Assembly: GCA_937942115.1 (NCBI GenBank)
Contig: CALDFY010000228.1
Span: 1-12,961 of the forward strand
Reading direction: 5' to 3'
DNA length: 12,961 nt
Source of the DNA: an uncultured Anaerolineae bacterium
GTDB lineage: Bacteria > Chloroflexota > Anaerolineae > B4-G1 > DUEL01
Positions 5,632 through 12,940 of the stretch are shown here, in pieces. Position 1 is the first letter of the stretch; every line of letters begins with the position of its first letter. Under the pieces are notes generated by a model. It was not told the DNA's origin. It saw nothing but the letters and a program-made list of their open reading frames with translations, and made no database searches. Both the position numbers and the translations under genes were made by a program.

Positions 5632-6939
5632 TTACTGTGGAATCTTCTTGTAGAACAGCGGCAACGACGGGACGGGTTCCGATCCGACCGTGTGTGCTCC
5701 CAGAAGGCGGGCCCTGGCCCGTTCCAGCCGGACCCGGTCGCTGGCGTAGATGGTGCATAGGGGGGTCCCTTTCTGGACCCACTCACCAACCTTATAGTGG
5801 ACAACGACCCCAACGGAATGGTCTATCGGGTCCCCCTTCTTTTCCCGTCCCCCGCCCAGGTCCACCACGGCCCTCCCGATCTGTGCGGCGTCCACTTTCT
5901 GGAGATAGCCCTCGGCCGGGGCGGGGACCGGCTCAATGATGGGGGCACGGGGCAACCGATCCGGCTCGTCCACAAAACGGATGTCTCCGCCCTGGGCTGC
6001 GACCATGGCGCGGAATTTGCGCCAGGCGCTACCGTCGGCAATGGCCTGGGCGGCCAGTTCCGCCCCTTCGCCGGAGTTGGCAACCCGACCGGCCAGTGCC
6101 AGCATCTCCGCGGCGACGACCAGGCAATGTTCTCGCAAATCCGGCGGCCCGGCCTCGTGGAGCACGTTGATGGCCTCCTGGACTTCCAGGGCGTTCCCCA
6201 CGGCCCACCCCAGGGGCTGGTTCATGTCGGAGACGAGGGCGCCAACCCGGCGGCCCAATTCCCGGCCCAGGCGGACCATGGCCTCGGCCAGGCGAGTGGC
6301 CTCCTCCACCGTCTTCATAAAAGCGCCGCTGCCGACTTTCACGTCCAGCAGGATGGCCGTCGCGCCGCCGGCCAGTTTTTTGCTCATAATGGAACTGACA
6401 ATCAGTGGGAGAGAGGAGACCGTCCCGGTGACGTCTCGCAGCGCGTAGAATTTCCGGTCGGCAGGGGCCAGGTTCTCCGATTGGCCCGTGATGACGATGC
6501 CGATCCGGGCCAGTTGGGCCTTGAACTCCTGAGGGGAGAGGTTGGTGCGGAAGCCGGGGATGGATTCCAGTTTGTCCACTGTGCCGCCGGTGAAGCCCAG
6601 GCCGCGCCCGGTCATCTTGCCCACGGGAACCCCGCAGGCCGCGACAACGGGCGCTACCACCAGGGTCACTTTATCTCCGATACCGCCGCTGGAATGCTTA
6701 TCGGCGACCACGGGGGCCACGTCGCTCAAATCCAGCATGTCTCCCGACCGGGCCATCGCCAGGGTCAGGTCGCGGGTCTCCCGTTCACTCATCCCGCGCA
6801 GATAGACCGCCATCAGCCAGGCGGCCGCCTGATAGTCGGGGATGTCGCCCCGGGTGTAGCCCTGGATAAAGAAATCTATCTCCTCACCGGTCAGTTCATA
6901 CCCGTCCCGCTTCTTTTCAATGATGTCTATTGCGCGCAT
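5632..6939 (-). CDS. pdp: Pyrimidine-nucleoside phosphorylase (thymidine phosphorylase family)
   Basis: This 435-aa enzyme has the normal length of bacterial pyrimidine-nucleoside phosphorylase. It splits uridine, thymidine or deoxyuridine with phosphate to give the base and (deoxy)ribose-1-phosphate in nucleoside salvage. The family signature TGRGLGFTGGTVDKLE is at 110-125. The phosphate-binding loop is DKHSSGGIGDK (80-90). Pyrimidine-contact residues R168 (YALRDVTG), S183 and K187 (VSSIMSKKLA) are present. The C-terminal alpha/beta domain with HSVGVVVHYKVGEWVQKG (373-390) is complete. It lacks the N-terminal extension of archaeal AMP phosphorylases, so that alternative is unlikely. Start ATG 6939 has GGAGGACGG upstream. 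The usual deo operon partners are absent; instead a two-component system follows 17 bp downstream. Expression probably starts at the promoter at 7168-7141 and passes a repeat-rich leader. Confidence 0.96.
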   Translation of the reverse strand: MRAIDIIEKKRDGYELTGEEIDFFIQGYTRGDIPDYQAAAWLMAVYLRGMSERETRDLTLAMARSGDMLDLSDVAPVVADKHSSGGIGDKVTLVVAPVVAACGVPVGKMTGRGLGFTGGTVDKLESIPGFRTNLSPQEFKAQLARIGIVITGQSENLAPADRKFYALRDVTGTVSSLPLIVSSIMSKKLAGGATAILLDVKVGSGAFMKTVEEATRLAEAMVRLGRELGRRVGALVSDMNQPLGWAVGNALEVQEAINVLHEAGPPDLREHCLVVAAEMLALAGRVANSGEGAELAAQAIADGSAWRKFRAMVAAQGGDIRFVDEPDRLPRAPIIEPVPAPAEGYLQKVDAAQIGRAVVDLGGGREKKGDPIDHSVGVVVHYKVGEWVQKGTPLCTIYASDRVRLERARARLLGAHTVGSEPVPSLPLFYKKIPQ

Positions 6940-6963
6940 CCGTCCTCCCCGCTGCGCTTCGGG

Positions 6964-7100
6964 CTTTGTTTGTAGTCAGGCACGAAACGAAGTGGAGTGC
7001 CGTCTATAACGCCACTCCGCTGCGCTTCGTGGCTGACTACGAACCGCCACTCCGCTGCGCTTCGTGGCTGACTACGAACCGCCACTCCGCTGCGCTCCGT
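6964..7100. repeat. 35-bp direct repeats with inverted copy, in the pdp leader
   Basis: Two perfect 35-bp units lie head to tail (7011-7045 and 7046-7080), followed by a partial third (7081-7100, one mismatch). Each starts GCCACTCCGCTGCGC. An imperfect inverted copy lies at about 6964-6996, so the RNA or single-stranded DNA can fold back. A further fragment of the unit (CCGCTGCGCTTCG) is at about 6949-6961. There are no spacers between units and no coding potential that I trust. Together with 7101-7264, which holds only the pdp promoter, this accounts for most of the 380-bp gap between pdp and the lipoprotein gene. Confidence 0.85.
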
Positions 7101-7140
7101 CGGCTTTGTGGCGAGCGACGCACTTATGAATTCTATGATG

Positions 7141-7168
7141 ATTTTAATACCAGGTGGGAAAATGTCAA
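7141..7168 (-). promoter_or_regulatory. Sigma-70 type promoter for the pdp-kinase-regulator operon
   Basis: On the minus strand TTGACA (7168-7163) is followed after 16 bp by TAAAAT (7146-7141, five of six matches). The predicted start is near 7134, giving a leader of about 195 nt that spans the 35-bp repeats before ATG 6939. The surrounding 50 bases are clearly A/T-rich. Confidence 0.7.
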
Positions 7169-7264
7169 ACAGATGGCTGAGGCTAATGTTCCACCGGATG
7201 CCCTGCAGGGCGGTTCCTGGGTTTTCTGGCGGGGAACAGCGGTGGCCGGCGTTCTCCGAAAACA

Positions 7265-7296
7265 GATGTGCCAGACACGGAGGTGTCTGGCACATC
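7265..7296 (-). terminator. Intrinsic terminator of the lipoprotein gene
   Basis: GATGTGCCAGACAC (7265-7278) and its exact complement (7283-7296) form a 14-bp stem with a 4-nt loop. It lies 24 nt after the lipoprotein stop. On the minus strand the stem is followed by TGTTTTC, fitting Rho-independent termination. Confidence 0.8.
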
Positions 7297-7319
7297 ATAT
7301 TGCATCCGGAGGGGGTTCG

Positions 7320-8354
7320 CTACGGCTGCTCTATGGTGATCATTACCGCGCAGCCGCCCTCATCCTTCGGGGAGATCATCAGGCTGGCTTTGCGGTTGCC
7401 CTTGGTCCACTCCTGGGTGATGATGTTGCCCAGCGTGCCCTCCCCTCCCGCCGTCCAGCCCCGGCCGGGCATCTCGTTGCGGTAGAATTCCGCCACGTCC
7501 TCCGCCGGGTCCGCACTGGAGAACATAATGAGACTGCCCATAATGGTCTGATCGGTGGCTCCGGGGTAGATGGGGATGTCCTCGGGCACACCTGTCGCTC
7601 CTTCGGGAGGCTGAATGGTGATGGGCTTGTTGACGTCGTAGACCTCGTAGGTCCAGTCGCCCTGGATTTTCTTGCCGTCTTCCTGAGTTCCCTCCCACGA
7701 GACGGTGAAGCGGGTGACGTAGGCGGGCGTCCCGGCCTCGTCCGCAACCCAGATGTCGGCCTGGGTGGCGGTCACCGTTCCCTGGACGATCCCCGCCAGC
7801 ATCTCCGGGATCAGGTTCAGGGTGTAGTGGCGACTGCGCACGCCGTTGACCGTATCTTTGCCCACGTACTGATAGTCAGAAGAGGCAAAGTCCTCGGGTT
7901 TGAACAGAATTCCTTCTCCAAACTCGGTTGCTTCTTCTGCTGATTGCTGGGTCTGGATACAGCCGCTATCGGGGCTGCACATCCAGGACGTATCGCCAAT
8001 CCGGACAAGTTCCACCGTGCCGGGGTTCTCTCCTCCTTCGGAGATGATAACGATGCGTCGGGCGGCGGGCTCGCGCGTCTCCTCCTGCTCCATAGTGAGG
8101 GTCTGAGTGGCGCCGCCTTCTACCGTCTGCCGCCAGACAAAGCGAGCACGGTAACTGTTCAGGTTCTCCAGCGCGTGGGGGGCGATTTCCAGGGGTGGAG
8201 CCTCTTCCGTTGCGGGCGCTTCGGTCGGTGCGGAGGGAGGGGCAGTGGTCGGTTTCTCCGGAGGTGGGGTTGCGGTCTTTCCGCCCAGAGAACAGGCCAT
8301 CGCGGCCAGCACCAGGAGCGCGGTGGCTCCCCATATAAATCGTCGCTGCTTCAT
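7320..8354 (-). CDS. Secreted lipoprotein with LolA/LppX-like and YPGA-type domains, function unknown
   Basis: This 344-aa protein starts with KQRR, a hydrophobic stretch (about residues 7-20) and a near-consensus lipobox LAAMAC with C21 as the likely lipidated cysteine. A low-complexity Pro/Thr/Ala/Glu linker (about 27-54) would hold the protein off the membrane. Residues 58-235 look like a beta-rich LolA/LppX-type fold, judged from the SYRARFVWRQ start and alternating strands; C126 and C132 may form a disulfide. Residues about 255-344 begin IPIYPGATD and contain VAEFYRNEMPGRGW, a small domain I recall from other bacterial lipoproteins, of unknown role. A role in binding lipids or other hydrophobic ligands outside the cell is inference. 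The start is ATG 8354 with AGGAG 10 nt upstream. It appears monocistronic, with its own terminator and a divergent promoter region. Confidence 0.85.
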   Translation of the reverse strand: MKQRRFIWGATALLVLAAMACSLGGKTATPPPEKPTTAPPSAPTEAPATEEAPPLEIAPHALENLNSYRARFVWRQTVEGGATQTLTMEQEETREPAARRIVIISEGGENPGTVELVRIGDTSWMCSPDSGCIQTQQSAEEATEFGEGILFKPEDFASSDYQYVGKDTVNGVRSRHYTLNLIPEMLAGIVQGTVTATQADIWVADEAGTPAYVTRFTVSWEGTQEDGKKIQGDWTYEVYDVNKPITIQPPEGATGVPEDIPIYPGATDQTIMGSLIMFSSADPAEDVAEFYRNEMPGRGWTAGGEGTLGNIITQEWTKGNRKASLMISPKDEGGCAVMITIEQP

Positions 8355-8496
8355 TTTCTTCTATCTCCTGCTGATGGAAGTATCTCGTCTCCGCCGCCGC
8401 GAAGACTCAGAGGGTCTGAGGAGCAGGGAGGGAAATGGGAGCCTGAACCGGGTGATCCCTGGGCGCTCACGGTCGGTGGGTCTGAGACCTGTATGT

Positions 8497-8524
8497 AGTT
8501 TACCACCATTTGCCTGAAAGTCAA
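8497..8524 (-). promoter_or_regulatory. Possible promoter of the lipoprotein gene
   Basis: On the minus strand TTGACT (8524-8519) and TAAACT (8502-8497, four of six matches) are 16 bp apart. The predicted leader is about 136 nt and contains a small hairpin (CTCAGA-GGG-TCTGAG, 8406-8420). It sits back to back with the stronger rightward promoter at 8535. Confidence 0.4.
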
Positions 8525-8534
8525 ATCTATCGGA

Positions 8535-8562
8535 TTGACATTCTGCCGGAGTCGGATATAAT
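8535..8562 (+). promoter_or_regulatory. Consensus sigma-70 promoter for the Ca2+ ATPase gene
   Basis: Perfect TTGACA (8535-8540) and perfect TATAAT (8557-8562) are separated by 16 bp. The predicted start near 8569 gives a leader of about 244 nt. A small hairpin with a GNRA-type loop (GTTAG-GAGA-CTAAC, 8572-8585) lies at the very 5' end of the transcript. Confidence 0.8.
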
Positions 8563-8607
8563 TCGGGCGTGGTTAGGAGACTAACGACCGACACAGATTG
8601 AAAACTC

Positions 8608-8800
8608 GTAGCGCAGGCTCCTCACCCCTCCCCTGAACTTGGGCTTTTCAGGCAAAGGGGTGGAAAAGAAAATTCAGAAGCCGCCCCGAACCGGCGAGAG
8701 GGGATCAACCCGCTGGCGAAAAGGCCAAACTTGAGGGGAGGGAGTGCCGCCGAAGGCGGCGGGGGTGGGGTGAGGAACAGTCTGACGGCCTGCGCTCTAC
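8608..8800. repeat. Long imperfect inverted-repeat element in the ATPase leader
   Basis: The left arm (8608-8643: GTAGCGCAGGC, then a C-rich block, then GAACTTGGG) is mirrored by blocks at 8725-8742 (CCAAACTTGAGGGGAGGG), 8761-8775 (G-rich, ending GTGAGGA) and 8788-8800 (GCCTGCGCTCTAC). The 3' arm carries an extra small hairpin, GCCGCC-GAA-GGCGGC, at 8746-8760. The element begins with the same CGTAGCGCAGGCT as the repeats at 11622-11721. It fills most of the 458-bp gap between the lipoprotein and ATPase genes and would be transcribed as a long hairpin. No gene is seen in the gap. Confidence 0.75.
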
Positions 8801-8812
8801 TCGGAGGAGGGA

Positions 8813-11620
8813 ATGGCCCAGCGAATTGCCTGGCACGCGCGCTCCGTAGAAGAGACCTTCAGGGAATTAGAAACCGACCCTCAGCGCGGCCTGACAAAAG
8901 AAGAGGCCCATCGGAGGCTATCCCGATTCGGGCCCAATGAACTGGCGGAGCGTCCGCGACCGACGTTCTGGAAGATGCTCCTGGACCAGTTCAACAATTT
9001 CCTCATCCTTATTTTGATCGCCGCCGCGTTCATCTCCCTGGTCCTGGGCGAGATAGAGGAAACGGTCGCCATCATCGCCATCGTCCTCCTGAATGCCATT
9101 CTGGGGGTGGTGCAGGAGCGACGGGCGGAAGAGGCGCTGGCCGCCCTGAAGAAGATGGCGGCCCCCGATGCCCACGTCCTGCGGGACGGCCATCGGGTCA
9201 CCGTCCCGGCCCGCGAACTGGTCCCCGGCGACATCGTCTTCCTGGAGGCCGGCAACTATGTCCCCGCCGACCTCCGGCTGATAGACGCCGTCAACCTGCG
9301 GATAGATGAGGCGTCGCTGACCGGGGAGTCGGTGGCAGTGGAGAAACGGCACGACGTCGTCCTCCCGGAGGACGCGGCGCTGGGCGACCGGGTCAACGTC
9401 GCCTCTATGGGTACGATTGTGACCTACGGGCGCGGCAGGGGGGTGGTGACGGCCACCGGCATGCAGACCCAGTTGGGCCAGATTGCCGAACTGATTCAGT
9501 CCTACGAAGAAGAGGCTACTCCCCTCCAGCGCCGCCTGGACCAACTGGGCCGCTGGCTGGGCATCGGCGCACTGGTTATCTGCGCCATCGTCTTCCTGGA
9601 AACGCTGATTCAGGATACAGACCTGGGGATCCTCTTCCGGGCCGGTCCGGCGGCCTATCTCCAGCAGTACCTCTCTATGGTGGTGGAACTCTTCCTGACG
9701 GCGGTCAGTCTGGCGATCGCGGCGGTGCCGGAGGGGTTGCCCGCTGTCGTCACCATCTGCCTGGCCCTGGGGATGCGGGAGATGGTCCGCCGCAACGCCC
9801 TTATCCGCCGCCTCCCCGCCGTGGAGACCCTGGGCTCCGCCACCGCCATCTGCTCCGATAAAACCGGCACCCTCACCCAGAACCAGATGACCGTCGTCCG
9901 ACTCCTGGTGGGGGAGATGCGGGTGGACGTCTCCGGGGAGGGTTACCAGCCCAGCGGTGGTTTTTCGGTGGACGGTCGGCCCGTCAACCCTCAGGACCAC
10001 CCTGACCTGATGGCCCTCCTGCGCGGGGGGCTTCTCTGCTCCGATGCCCAACTGGAGAAGGACGGAGACGGTTACCGGATGGTGGGAGACCCCACGGAGG
10101 GCGCGCTGGTTGTTGCGGCGGCGAAGGCGGGGCTCTGGCGGGAGGAGGTGGAGGCCCAGTTGCCCCGGGTGGGCGAGATTCCTTTTGACTCCGAACGCAA
10201 GCGAATGGCGACCGTCCACCGGATGGACGGGCGCCCGATGCGCGGGCCGGAAGGGGAGCGGCCAGGGGGCTACATCGTCTACGTCAAAGGCGCGCCCGAT
10301 TCCGTCCTGCCCCGCTGTACGCACATCCTGGAGAACGGCATCAGCGTGCCGATGACGCCGGCCCGACGGGCGCACATAGAGAACGTCAACCGGGACCTGG
10401 GACGGGAGGCGCTGCGGGTGCTGGCGGTGGCCTGCCGATTGCTCCCCGAAGAGGCGCAGGACCTCGTCCACTCCCAGGACCCGGAGCAACTGGAGCAGGG
10501 GCTCACCTTTATCGGATTGGCGGCGATGCGGGACCCGGCCCGTCCGGAGGTGCGGCCGGCGGTGGAGAAGGCCCGCACGGCCGGCATCCGTACCATTATG
10601 ATTACCGGCGACTATCCCGATACGGCCCGGGCCATCGCCCATGACATCCGTCTCCTGCGCCCGGTCGGGCAGGTGGTGACCGGCGCCGAATTGGACCGGA
10701 TGAGCGATGAGGAACTGCGGGAGCGGATTGAGCGGATAGACGTCTTTGCGCGGGTGAGCCCTCAGCACAAAGTGCGCATCGTGGAGGCGCTGAAGGATCG
10801 CGGCCACGTGGTGGCGATGACCGGCGACGGCGTCAACGACGCGCCGGCGCTGAAGCGGGCCGACATCGGCGTGGCTATGGGCATCACCGGCACCGACGTC
10901 ACCAAAGAGGTGGCGGATATGGTGCTCACCGATGATAACTACGCCTCCATTGTCGCCGCGATAGAGCAGGGCCGCATCATCTACTCCAATATTCGCAAAT
11001 TTGTCTACTACCTCCTGTCTGCGAATATCGCGGAGATTCTGACCATCTTTCTGGCCACGCTGGCAGGGTATCTGCCTCCGTTGACGCCTATCCAGTTGCT
11101 GTGGATCAACCTGTTGACGGACGGGGCGCCCGCGCTGGCACTGGGGATGGAGAAAGGGGACCCGGACATTATGGAGCAGCCGCCGCGTCCACCGAAGGAG
11201 CCGGTCATCAACCGCCCGATGATGCGGGGGATCGCCGTACTGAGTCTCTCCCTCACTGCCGTTGTGCTGACGGCCTTTCTCATCGGGCTGAGGTGGGGAA
11301 ACGGGGACCTCACGCTGGCCCGGACGATGGCTTTTGTAACGCTGGCGTTGGGCGAACTCCCCGTCGCCTATACCATTCGCTCTGAACGGTACCCGCTCCT
11401 CCGGCTGGGCGTATTCTCCAATCCCTATATGCAGTACGCGGTGGCCGCTTCGGTCGTCTTGCTTCTGGCGACCATCTACATCCCCTTCTTCCGGCCGATT
11501 TTTGATACAGTTCCCCTGGGCTGGCGAGAGTGGGAGTTGATCTTGCCTCTGGTCTTCGTCCCGGCGGTGTTATCGGAGATCAACAAGGCGCTGAGCCGAT
11601 ACCGGGCCTACCAGCGGTGA
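8813..11620 (+). CDS. P-type Ca2+-transporting ATPase (P2A, SERCA-like)
   Basis: This 935-aa membrane pump is complete. In order it shows an N-terminal cytoplasmic region with FGPNEL, TM1-2 (about 60-100), the actuator domain with LTGES (169-173), TM3-4 with VPEGLPA (305-311), and the phosphorylation site CSDKTGTLT with D349. The nucleotide domain has KGAP (492-495), and MTGDGVNDAPALK (669-681) closes the P domain. TM5-10 follow (about 728-925). Residues matching the calcium ligands of SERCA are all present: E307 (TM4), N738 and E741 (SANIAE, TM5), N766, T769 and D770 (WINLLTDG, TM6), and E848 (TMAFVTLALGEL, TM8). It should export Ca2+ using ATP; Mn2+ transport is possible in this family. Start ATG 8813 has GGAGGAGGGA immediately upstream. 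A consensus promoter and a hairpin-rich leader precede it. Confidence 0.95.
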   Translation: MAQRIAWHARSVEETFRELETDPQRGLTKEEAHRRLSRFGPNELAERPRPTFWKMLLDQFNNFLILILIAAAFISLVLGEIEETVAIIAIVLLNAILGVVQERRAEEALAALKKMAAPDAHVLRDGHRVTVPARELVPGDIVFLEAGNYVPADLRLIDAVNLRIDEASLTGESVAVEKRHDVVLPEDAALGDRVNVASMGTIVTYGRGRGVVTATGMQTQLGQIAELIQSYEEEATPLQRRLDQLGRWLGIGALVICAIVFLETLIQDTDLGILFRAGPAAYLQQYLSMVVELFLTAVSLAIAAVPEGLPAVVTICLALGMREMVRRNALIRRLPAVETLGSATAICSDKTGTLTQNQMTVVRLLVGEMRVDVSGEGYQPSGGFSVDGRPVNPQDHPDLMALLRGGLLCSDAQLEKDGDGYRMVGDPTEGALVVAAAKAGLWREEVEAQLPRVGEIPFDSERKRMATVHRMDGRPMRGPEGERPGGYIVYVKGAPDSVLPRCTHILENGISVPMTPARRAHIENVNRDLGREALRVLAVACRLLPEEAQDLVHSQDPEQLEQGLTFIGLAAMRDPARPEVRPAVEKARTAGIRTIMITGDYPDTARAIAHDIRLLRPVGQVVTGAELDRMSDEELRERIERIDVFARVSPQHKVRIVEALKDRGHVVAMTGDGVNDAPALKRADIGVAMGITGTDVTKEVADMVLTDDNYASIVAAIEQGRIIYSNIRKFVYYLLSANIAEILTIFLATLAGYLPPLTPIQLLWINLLTDGAPALALGMEKGDPDIMEQPPRPPKEPVINRPMMRGIAVLSLSLTAVVLTAFLIGLRWGNGDLTLARTMAFVTLALGELPVAYTIRSERYPLLRLGVFSNPYMQYAVAASVVLLLATIYIPFFRPIFDTVPLGWREWELILPLVFVPAVLSEINKALSRYRAYQR

Positions 11621-11621
11621 T

Positions 11622-11721
11622 CGTAGCGCGGGCTGTTGGCCTGCGATGACAGGCCCGGCGGCCTGCACTACCGTAGCGCAGGCTGTTAGCCTGCAATTAC
11701 AGGCCTGGCGGCCTGCACTAC
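11622..11721. repeat. Two tandem 50-bp structured repeats between the ATPase gene and tsaD
   Basis: Units 11622-11671 and 11672-11721 are 50 bp each and match at 45 of 50 positions. Each begins CGTAGCGC and ends GCCTGCACTAC. Within a unit GTAG pairs with CTAC at the far end, CAGGCT-GTT-AGCCTG forms one hairpin and CAGGCC-TGGC-GGCCTG another. Differences between copies include G/A and C/T changes that preserve or weaken pairing (G-U compatible). The repeat fills the whole gap and ends 14 bp before tsaD, so it may act as a terminator or spacer element. Confidence 0.85.
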
Positions 11722-11735
11722 GGGTGGGAGGAGCG

Positions 11736-12743
11736 ATGCTGATTCTGGGGATTGAGACCTCCTGCGACGAGACGGCGGCGGCCGTCGTAGCCGACGGCCG
11801 CCGCATCCTCTCCAACGTCATTGCCTCGCAGACAGACCTGCACGCGCGCTACGGCGGGGTGTTCCCCGAATTGGCCTCGCGCGCCCACATTGAGGCCATC
11901 GTCCCGGTGATCCAGGAAGCGATGGCCCAGGCCCAGGTCACCTGGAACGACCTGACAGCGGTCGCCGTGACCGTCGGGCCGGGGCTGGTGGGGTCGCTGC
12001 TGGTGGGGGTGAACGTCGCCAAAGGGCTGGCGCTGGGGCGCGGGTTGCCTTTGGTACCGGTCAACCACCTGGAGGCCCACCTCTACGCCAACTGGCTGGA
12101 AAGCGCCGAAGAGGGCGCGGCCCCACCCGTCCTCTCCTTCCCGCTCCTGGTCCTCATCGTCTCCGGCGGCCACACGGAACTGGTCCTGATGCGGGACCAC
12201 GGCGATTATCTCTACCTGGGGGGCACGCTGGACGACGCGGCGGGGGAAGCGTTTGACAAGGTGGGGCGATTGCTGGGGCTTCCTTATCCCGGCGGTCCCA
12301 GCATAGAACGGGCGGCCCGATCGGGGAACCCGACCCGTTTCCGCCTTCCGCGCGCCTGGCTGGAGGGGACGTATGATTTCAGTTTCAGCGGGCTGAAGAC
12401 CGCCGTGGCGCGCCTGATCCAGGGGCAGGAAATCCCCGCTCGCTTCATCCCCGACCTGGCGGCCGCGTTCCAGGAGGCGGTGGTGGACGTGCTGGTGACC
12501 AAGACGGTAGCGGCCGCCAAAGACTACGGGGCGAGGGCCATCCTGCTTTCCGGAGGGGTTTCGGCCAACCGGGCCCTGCGGGCGGCGATGCGGGCCCGGT
12601 CTGAGGTCCCCGTCTACTCCCCACCCCCCATCCTCTGCACCGACAACGCGGCCATGGTCGCGGCCTGCGGCTACTTCCGCTACCGGGCAGGCGCCCGCGC
12701 GGGCTGGGACCTGGACGTATCCCCTGACCTCCGCCTTATCTGA
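11736..12743 (+). CDS. tsaD: tRNA N6-threonylcarbamoyladenosine synthase subunit TsaD
   Basis: This is a 335-aa protein, the usual length for bacterial TsaD (Gcp/Kae1/YgjD). It transfers threonylcarbamoyl from TC-AMP to A37 of ANN-decoding tRNAs, working with TsaB and TsaE. The N-terminus has ILGIETSCDETAAAVV (3-18), an ASKHA nucleotide-binding motif. The metal ligands are H111 and H115 (NHLEAH, 110-115) and D303 (CTDNAAM). SGGHTEL (143-149), GEAFDKVGRLLGL (170-182), YPGGPSIE, FSFSGLKTA and LSGGVSANRALR are all family signatures. ATG 11736 is preferred because GGGAGGAG lies just upstream and the protein then begins at the conserved position; an open frame to 11646 would translate the 50-bp repeats. 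TsaB, TsaC and TsaE are not in the window. It follows the ATPase gene by 115 bp, so it may have its own promoter or be read through. Confidence 0.97.
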   Translation: MLILGIETSCDETAAAVVADGRRILSNVIASQTDLHARYGGVFPELASRAHIEAIVPVIQEAMAQAQVTWNDLTAVAVTVGPGLVGSLLVGVNVAKGLALGRGLPLVPVNHLEAHLYANWLESAEEGAAPPVLSFPLLVLIVSGGHTELVLMRDHGDYLYLGGTLDDAAGEAFDKVGRLLGLPYPGGPSIERAARSGNPTRFRLPRAWLEGTYDFSFSGLKTAVARLIQGQEIPARFIPDLAAAFQEAVVDVLVTKTVAAAKDYGARAILLSGGVSANRALRAAMRARSEVPVYSPPPILCTDNAAMVAACGYFRYRAGARAGWDLDVSPDLRLI

Positions 12744-12875
12744 TACCGGTAGTCTCCGCCCGCCGCTATTGCAGTTTAACGATTATTTGGGCGATCGCCG
12801 GGACGGTTCATTTTCTGAACGCAATCGGTGGACACTTTTGGAAGGCATCAAAAATTCCAGATGTCAGGTGATTGG

Positions 12876-12940
12876 CCTCACCCCTCCCCCTGGCCCCCTC
12901 CCCTCTCCCGAACAGAGTTCGGGAGAGGGGAAGGGGGAGG
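12876..12940. terminator. Strong G/C-rich hairpin downstream of tsaD
   Basis: CCCCTCTCCCGAAC (12900-12913) pairs perfectly with 12917-12930 around loop AGA. The stem extends imperfectly outward, since C-rich 12881-12898 faces G-rich 12931-12940. GATTTT follows at 12945-12950. It could terminate tsaD, though it lies about 155 nt after the stop and looks like a member of a dispersed repeat family. The intervening 12744-12875 holds no gene or promoter that I can support. Confidence 0.6.

Noticed and set aside
5797..6975. Plus-strand frame of 392 codons
   Set aside because: It is antisense to pyrimidine-nucleoside phosphorylase, which has its complete signature.
7011..7100. Possible CRISPR array
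   Set aside because: The 35-bp units abut with no spacers and there are no cas genes.
6930..7943. Plus-strand frame covering the repeats and the lipoprotein region
   Set aside because: It is antisense to the lipoprotein gene and crosses the 35-bp repeats and a terminator; no motif is present.
8569..8812. Riboswitch (for example a Mn2+ yybP-ykoY type) in the ATPase leader
   Set aside because: I could not match the conserved internal loop; the structure is better explained by the long inverted repeat.
8918..10807. Minus-strand frame of 629 codons
   Set aside because: It is a shadow of the P-type ATPase, whose motifs on the plus strand are unambiguous.
11622..11721. tRNA or small RNA gene
   Set aside because: Hairpins are present, but there is no cloverleaf, no T-loop sequence and no CCA-like end; a tandem repeat fits better.
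11646..11735. N-terminal extension of TsaD
   Set aside because: It would translate the 50-bp repeats and lacks a ribosome binding site; the TsaD family starts at the equivalent of 11736.
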